From positions 35,127 through 99,126 of the forward strand of contig NZ_PHRF01000066.1 in NCBI RefSeq assembly GCF_004151105.1: a stretch of DNA of 64,000 bases, read 5' to 3'. The translations under genes were made by a program, and so were the position numbers. The DNA comes from Streptomyces sp. L-9-10. GTDB taxonomy: Bacteria; Actinomycetota; Actinomycetes; Streptomycetales; Streptomycetaceae. Positions 60,765 through 64,000 of the stretch are shown one piece after another; within the stretch, counting starts at the first letter, position 1, and each line of letters opens with the position of its first letter. The notes beneath the pieces were generated by a model. That model was not told the origin of the DNA, ran no database searches, and was given only the letters and a program-made list of their open reading frames with translations.

Positions 60765-61730
60765 ATGCGTGCTGCTCGGCTGATCAAGATGGTGCTCCTG
60801 CTCCAGTCCAGGCCCTCCATGACCGCGGGCGAACTGGCCCGGGAGCTCGAAGTGTCCGAGCGGACCATCACCCGGGACGCCCAGGCGCTCTCCGAGGCCG
60901 GGGTCCCGGTCTACGCGGACCGGGGCAGGAGCGGCGGCTACCGGCTGGTCGGCGGCTACCGCACCCGGCTGACCGGGCTGGCGCGCGGCGAGGCCGAGGC
61001 GCTGTTCCTCTCCGGAGTGCCGGGCGCGCTGCGGGAGATGGGCCTCGACGACATCTCGTCGGCGGCCCGGCTGAAGGTGTCCGCGGCGCTGCTGCCGTCG
61101 CTGCGGGACGCCCCGGACTCGGCGGCGCAGCGCTTCCATCTGGACGCGCCGGGCTGGTACCAGGAGCCGGAGACGCCCGAGCTGCTGCCGGTCCTCGCCG
61201 AGGCGGTCTGGGGCGACCGGCTGGTCGCGGCGCGCTACCTGCGCCGGGACATCGAGGTGGAGCGGGAGCTCGCCCCGTACGGTCTCGTGCTCAAGGCCGG
61301 TGTCTGGTACGTCTGCGCCTGTTCCCAGGGGTCTTTCCGCGTCTACCGAGTGGACCGGTTCACCTCGGCGGAGACCTTGCAGGAACGTTTTTCCAGGGAT
61401 GAGACCTTCGATCTGCCCGGGTTCTGGGAGGAGCGCGCCGCGGAGTTCGCGCGCTCGCTGCTGCGTACGGAGGTCCTGATCCGGCTCTCGGCGGACGGTG
61501 CCCTGCGGCTGCCGTACACCGTCGACCGCGAGGCCGCGCGCGAGGCGCTCGCCACGGCGGACCCGCCGGACGACCGCGGCCTGGTCACGCTCACGCTGCC
61601 GGTGGAGTCTGAGGACGTCGCGTACTCCCAGCTGCTCACGCTCGGCCCCGATGTGGAGGTCCTGAGCCCGGCCACCCTGCGCGACCGCTTCGCCGAGGCC
61701 GCGCGGCGGATGCGGACGCTGTACGGATGA
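60765..61730 (+). CDS. HTH-WYL transcriptional regulator
   Basis: The 321-aa regulator has an N-terminal winged helix (LIKMVLLLQSRPSMTAGELA, LEVSERTITRDAQALSEAG) and a WYL ligand-sensing domain (AVWGDRLVAARYLRRDIEVE, LVLKAGVWYVCACSQG). WYL proteins sense nucleic-acid fragments or small ligands. The ATG at 60765 gives the family N-terminus; no clear ribosome site lies in the hairpin-rich stretch upstream, so the mRNA may be leaderless. Target genes are unknown; they may be itself or the neighbours. Confidence 0.9.
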   Translation: MRAARLIKMVLLLQSRPSMTAGELARELEVSERTITRDAQALSEAGVPVYADRGRSGGYRLVGGYRTRLTGLARGEAEALFLSGVPGALREMGLDDISSAARLKVSAALLPSLRDAPDSAAQRFHLDAPGWYQEPETPELLPVLAEAVWGDRLVAARYLRRDIEVERELAPYGLVLKAGVWYVCACSQGSFRVYRVDRFTSAETLQERFSRDETFDLPGFWEERAAEFARSLLRTEVLIRLSADGALRLPYTVDREAAREALATADPPDDRGLVTLTLPVESEDVAYSQLLTLGPDVEVLSPATLRDRFAEAARRMRTLYG

Positions 61731-61838
61731 CCAGGACGCCGCCCCGCGGCGACGGACCCGAACACCCGGCAACGAAACGGCTCACAATCCGTGGCTCGGC
61801 ATGCGCCGCCCTCCCGTAAGCACGATGCTGGACCCGTG

Positions 61839-62360
61839 ATGGACGAGACGGAGTTCTGGGAGATCGTCGACAGCACCCGCGAGATCGCCGAGGGCGACCC
61901 CGAGGACCAGGCCGATCAGCTGGTCGAGCGGCTGCTGCAGCTCGACCCCGACTCCGTACTGGACTTCTCGCGCCACTTCGAGTCGCGTTACAACCGCGCG
62001 TACCGCTGGGACCTGTGGGGCGCCGCCGCCGTACTGCTCGGCGGCGTCAGCGACGACGCCTTCGACTACTTCCGCTGCTGGCTCATCGGCCAGGGCCGCG
62101 AGATCTTCGAGGGCGCGCTGCACGATCCGGACGCGCTCGCCGAGCTGCTCGACGACTTCGACCCGGACATCGACGGGGACGGCGAGGAACTGGGGTACGC
62201 GGCGGACGAGGCGTACGAACAGCTGACCGGGGTGGTGGCCCCCGCCCTGGGCATCGCCTCGCAGCCCGCCGAGCCGGAGGGCACACCGCTGGACTTCGAG
62301 GACGAGGCGGCACTCGCCGAACGCTTCCCCCGGCTCTCCGAGCGCTTCGGCGGCTCGTAG
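61839..62360 (+). CDS. DUF4240 protein
   Basis: The 173-aa acidic protein begins MDETEFWEIVDSTRE, with the DUF4240 core YRWDLWGAAAVLLGG and YFRCWLIGQGREIFEGAL. The tail is negatively charged (DDFDPDIDGDGEELG). Members occur near signalling or toxin genes, but function is unknown. The ATG at 61839 starts at the conserved family N-terminus; GTG at 61836 is an alternative. Confidence 0.88.
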   Translation: MDETEFWEIVDSTREIAEGDPEDQADQLVERLLQLDPDSVLDFSRHFESRYNRAYRWDLWGAAAVLLGGVSDDAFDYFRCWLIGQGREIFEGALHDPDALAELLDDFDPDIDGDGEELGYAADEAYEQLTGVVAPALGIASQPAEPEGTPLDFEDEAALAERFPRLSERFGGS

Positions 62361-62399
62361 GTCCTGTCCGGACCCGGCCGCGCGCCGCTCCCCTCGCGC

Positions 62400-62897
62400 T
62401 CAGTCCGTCAGCGAGATCCCCATCAGCACATCGTCCACGTACACGCCGTCGAGACAGAACTCCCCGGGCAGCACGCCCTCGACGGCATAGCCCTCCTTCT
62501 CGTACAGCGTGCGGGCCGGCGCGTTGTGGCCCAGCACGCGCAGCGTGAGCCGCCGTGCGCCCTGGTTGCGCGCGTGCAGCGCCGCCGCGCGCAGCAGAGC
62601 GCGGGCCACCCCGCGCCCGCGCGCCCACTCGTGGACCGCGAGCCCCTGGATCTGCCGTACATGCGCGTTGCTGGCGAGCGGCGTGGGCCGCACCACCCGG
62701 ATGTAGCCGGCGATCCGCTCGTCGTCGACCTCGGCGACCAGGAATTCCTCGGGCCGGTGCCGCGCGTCGAAGAAGGGACCGTACGGCGGCTCCGGCCGCG
62801 GCGACACGGCGTGCAGCGACGACCAGGTCGCCCGGTCGAGCTCGCCCAGGCTGCCGTCGTCGGAAGGGACCGCGGGACGTATCTGTGCGTCGGACAT
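62400..62897 (-). CDS. GNAT-family N-acetyltransferase
   Basis: The 165-aa enzyme has the GNAT fold: RPAVPSDDGSLGELDRATW at the start, IQGLAVHEWARGRGVARALL with the acetyl-CoA pyrophosphate loop RGRGVA, and LYEKEGYAVEGVLPGEFCLDG near the C-terminus. It transfers acetyl from CoA to an unknown amine. ATG at 62897 lacks a clear ribosome site. It is divergent from the epimerase gene, with only 43 nt between starts. Confidence 0.92.
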   Translation of the reverse strand: MSDAQIRPAVPSDDGSLGELDRATWSSLHAVSPRPEPPYGPFFDARHRPEEFLVAEVDDERIAGYIRVVRPTPLASNAHVRQIQGLAVHEWARGRGVARALLRAAALHARNQGARRLTLRVLGHNAPARTLYEKEGYAVEGVLPGEFCLDGVYVDDVLMGISLTD

Positions 62898-62940
62898 GGC
62901 GCAACTGTGCCATGGGGCGTTCCACGGGCAGGATGGGCCC

Positions 62941-63825
62941 ATGAGGATCGCGATCACCGGTTCCACCGGGCTCATCGGTACGGCACTCGCACGCTCCCTT
63001 CGCGCCGACGGCCACGAGGTGGTCCGCCTGGTACGGCGCCCCGCCCGGACGGCCGACGAAGTCGAGTGGGACCCGCTGCGGCAGCGGGTCGACGGCCGCC
63101 GCCTCAACGGCTGCGAGGCCGTGGTCCATCTCGCCGGAGCCGGCATCGGCGACCGCCGCTGGACCGAGGCGTACAAGAAGGAACTCCGCGACAGCCGAGT
63201 CCTCGGCACCGCCACGATCGCGGAGGTCGTCGCCACCCTGGACCAGCCGCCACGGGTGCTGGTGTGCGGGTCCGCCATCGGCTTCTACGGCGAGACCGGG
63301 GACCGGAAGGTGGACGAGAGCGCGCCTCCGGGCGACGGGTTCCTCCCCTCGCTCTGCGTCGAGTGGGAGGAAGCCGCCCTGGCGGCGGAAGAGGCGGGCG
63401 TACGCACGGTGTTCGCGCGCACGGGCCTCGTGGTCGCGCGCGGGGGCGGGTCCTGGGGCCGGCTCTTCCCGCTGTTCCGCGCGGGCCTGGGCGGACGGAT
63501 CGGCTCGGGGCGCCAGTACTGGAGCTTCGTCGCGCTCCACGACGAGGTGGCCGCGCTGCGGCACCTGATCGACACGGAAAGCCTGGAAGGCCCGGTGAAC
63601 CTCACCGCACCGGAACCGGCCACGAACCGCGAGATCACGGCGGCGATGGGGCGAGTCCTGCGCCGCCCGACGCCGTTCCCGGTCCCGGCGGTGGCGCTGC
63701 GGGTGGCGCTGGGCGAGCTGTCGGCGGAGGTCCTGGGGAGCCAACGGGTGGTGCCGACGCGGCTGCTGGAGTCGGGCTTCAGGTTCGCGTTCCCGACGAT
63801 TGAGGAGGCGATTCGTGTGGCGTAG
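62941..63825 (+). CDS. TIGR01777-type NAD(P)-dependent epimerase/dehydratase-like protein
   Basis: The 294-aa protein has the Rossmann motif ITGSTGLIGTALARSL, the SAIGFYG segment (YxxxK-like region is modified), and C-terminal DUF1731-type sequence LGELSAEVLGSQRVVPTRL. It belongs to the SDR39U1/YfcH family; substrate unknown. ATG at 62941 fits the family start. It is the last complete gene of the window. Confidence 0.92.
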   Translation: MRIAITGSTGLIGTALARSLRADGHEVVRLVRRPARTADEVEWDPLRQRVDGRRLNGCEAVVHLAGAGIGDRRWTEAYKKELRDSRVLGTATIAEVVATLDQPPRVLVCGSAIGFYGETGDRKVDESAPPGDGFLPSLCVEWEEAALAAEEAGVRTVFARTGLVVARGGGSWGRLFPLFRAGLGGRIGSGRQYWSFVALHDEVAALRHLIDTESLEGPVNLTAPEPATNREITAAMGRVLRRPTPFPVPAVALRVALGELSAEVLGSQRVVPTRLLESGFRFAFPTIEEAIRVA

Positions 63826-63839
63826 GGGGGGCGCCTCCG

Positions 63840-64000
63840 GCGGGGGGCGGTCCGGGGGCGTTCGTTTTGGGCTGGGCCGGTGGTCGTGTGCGGGTTGCTG
63901 GGCGTGGGTACGGGTGCGTCTCGGCTCGGGCCGGCCGTCGTGTGCGGGTTGTCGCCGGGGTACGCGGTGCGCCTCCGGCGGGCCGTGGGTACGGGTGCGT
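63840..64000 (-). repeat. Dispersed repeat, copy B (runs to the right edge)
   Basis: Read on the plus strand, CGTTTTGGGCTGGGCCGG, GGTCGTGTGCGGGTTG, CGCCTCCGGCGG and GGTACGGGTGCGT occur in two overlapping units. They are reverse complements of the words in copy A near 12.1 kb (CCGGCC-AGCCAAAACG, CAACCCGCACAC-ACC, GCCGGAGGCG). No frame looks coding. The repeat is cut by the window edge. Confidence 0.75.

Noticed and set aside
1..64000. Prophage, insertion sequence, integrative element or CRISPR array
   Set aside because: No transposase, integrase, phage structural gene, tRNA-associated att repeat or regularly spaced repeat array was seen. Tandem repeats found are too short and lack spacers.

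Overview
The window is chromosomal DNA from a high-GC actinomycete, almost certainly Streptomyces. The evidence is GC-rich third codon positions, frequent GTG starts, ATGA/GTGA stop-start overlaps, and an actinobacterial respiratory supercomplex locus (ctaE-qcrCAB and ctaC-ctaD-ctaF) beside trpD, an adenosine-kinase-like gene, nadA, lpd-sucB and homodimeric aceE. This order resembles the core region of the S. coelicolor chromosome as I remember it; no search was run. I saw no tRNA, rRNA, insertion sequence, integrase or CRISPR array.

Layout. 1-3731: two tandem NlpC/P60 wall hydrolases (the first cut by the window edge), a NYN-domain RNase-like protein and a zinc-ribbon protein. 3902-10121: rhomboid protease, Lrp-type ligand-binding protein, a 15-bp tandem repeat, a small secreted protein, a two-component system, an SLC13-like permease and glycerate kinase. 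10123-13249: a class V aminotransferase behind a SAM-IV riboswitch, an unusual intergenic region holding a 27-bp perfect hairpin and dispersed repeats, then trpD. 13444-22799: the bc1-aa3 respiratory block, interrupted by an atypical receiver protein and an L,D-transpeptidase lipoprotein. 23104-29293: cysteine desulfurase-TusA fusion, adenosine-kinase-like gene, a membrane-anchored unknown, HesB/ErpA-type Fe-S carrier and nadA.

29507-33049 is the clearest accessory region. It is a compact minus-strand polymorphic-toxin cassette: a 557-aa protein with a WXG100/CpnT-like helical N-terminus and a YwqJ-type deaminase C-terminus, a SUKH-3 immunity protein, a second free-standing YwqJ-type deaminase with its zinc and catalytic residues intact, and a second SUKH-type gene broken by one frameshift.

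33438-41349: MFS exporter, RND-type permease with a NarL-type two-component system, and pspA-pspAA. 41623-50755: DUF3043 membrane protein, a methyltransferase that probably starts at CTG, ABC exporter, HtrA-like lipoprotein protease, a small acidic protein, a metallo-beta-lactamase-fold/CobU fusion, CobT and an MprF-like lysyltransferase. 50816-64000: CobS, PepA, Lpd, SucB, a GntR regulator next to aceE, a WYL regulator, DUF4240, a GNAT acetyltransferase and a TIGR01777-type epimerase. The right edge carries a second, inverted copy of the dispersed repeat found near 12.1 kb.

Together the genes cover terminal respiration, entry to the TCA cycle, NAD and cobalamin synthesis, Fe-S supply, envelope stress and interbacterial competition. 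The best uncharacterised regulatory leads are a 10-1-10 palindrome lying on the ctaE start codon, paired CGTC-N5-GACG sites around the nadA -10 box, an 8-1-8 palindrome before aceE, and paired 19-bp direct repeats before the desulfurase-TusA gene.
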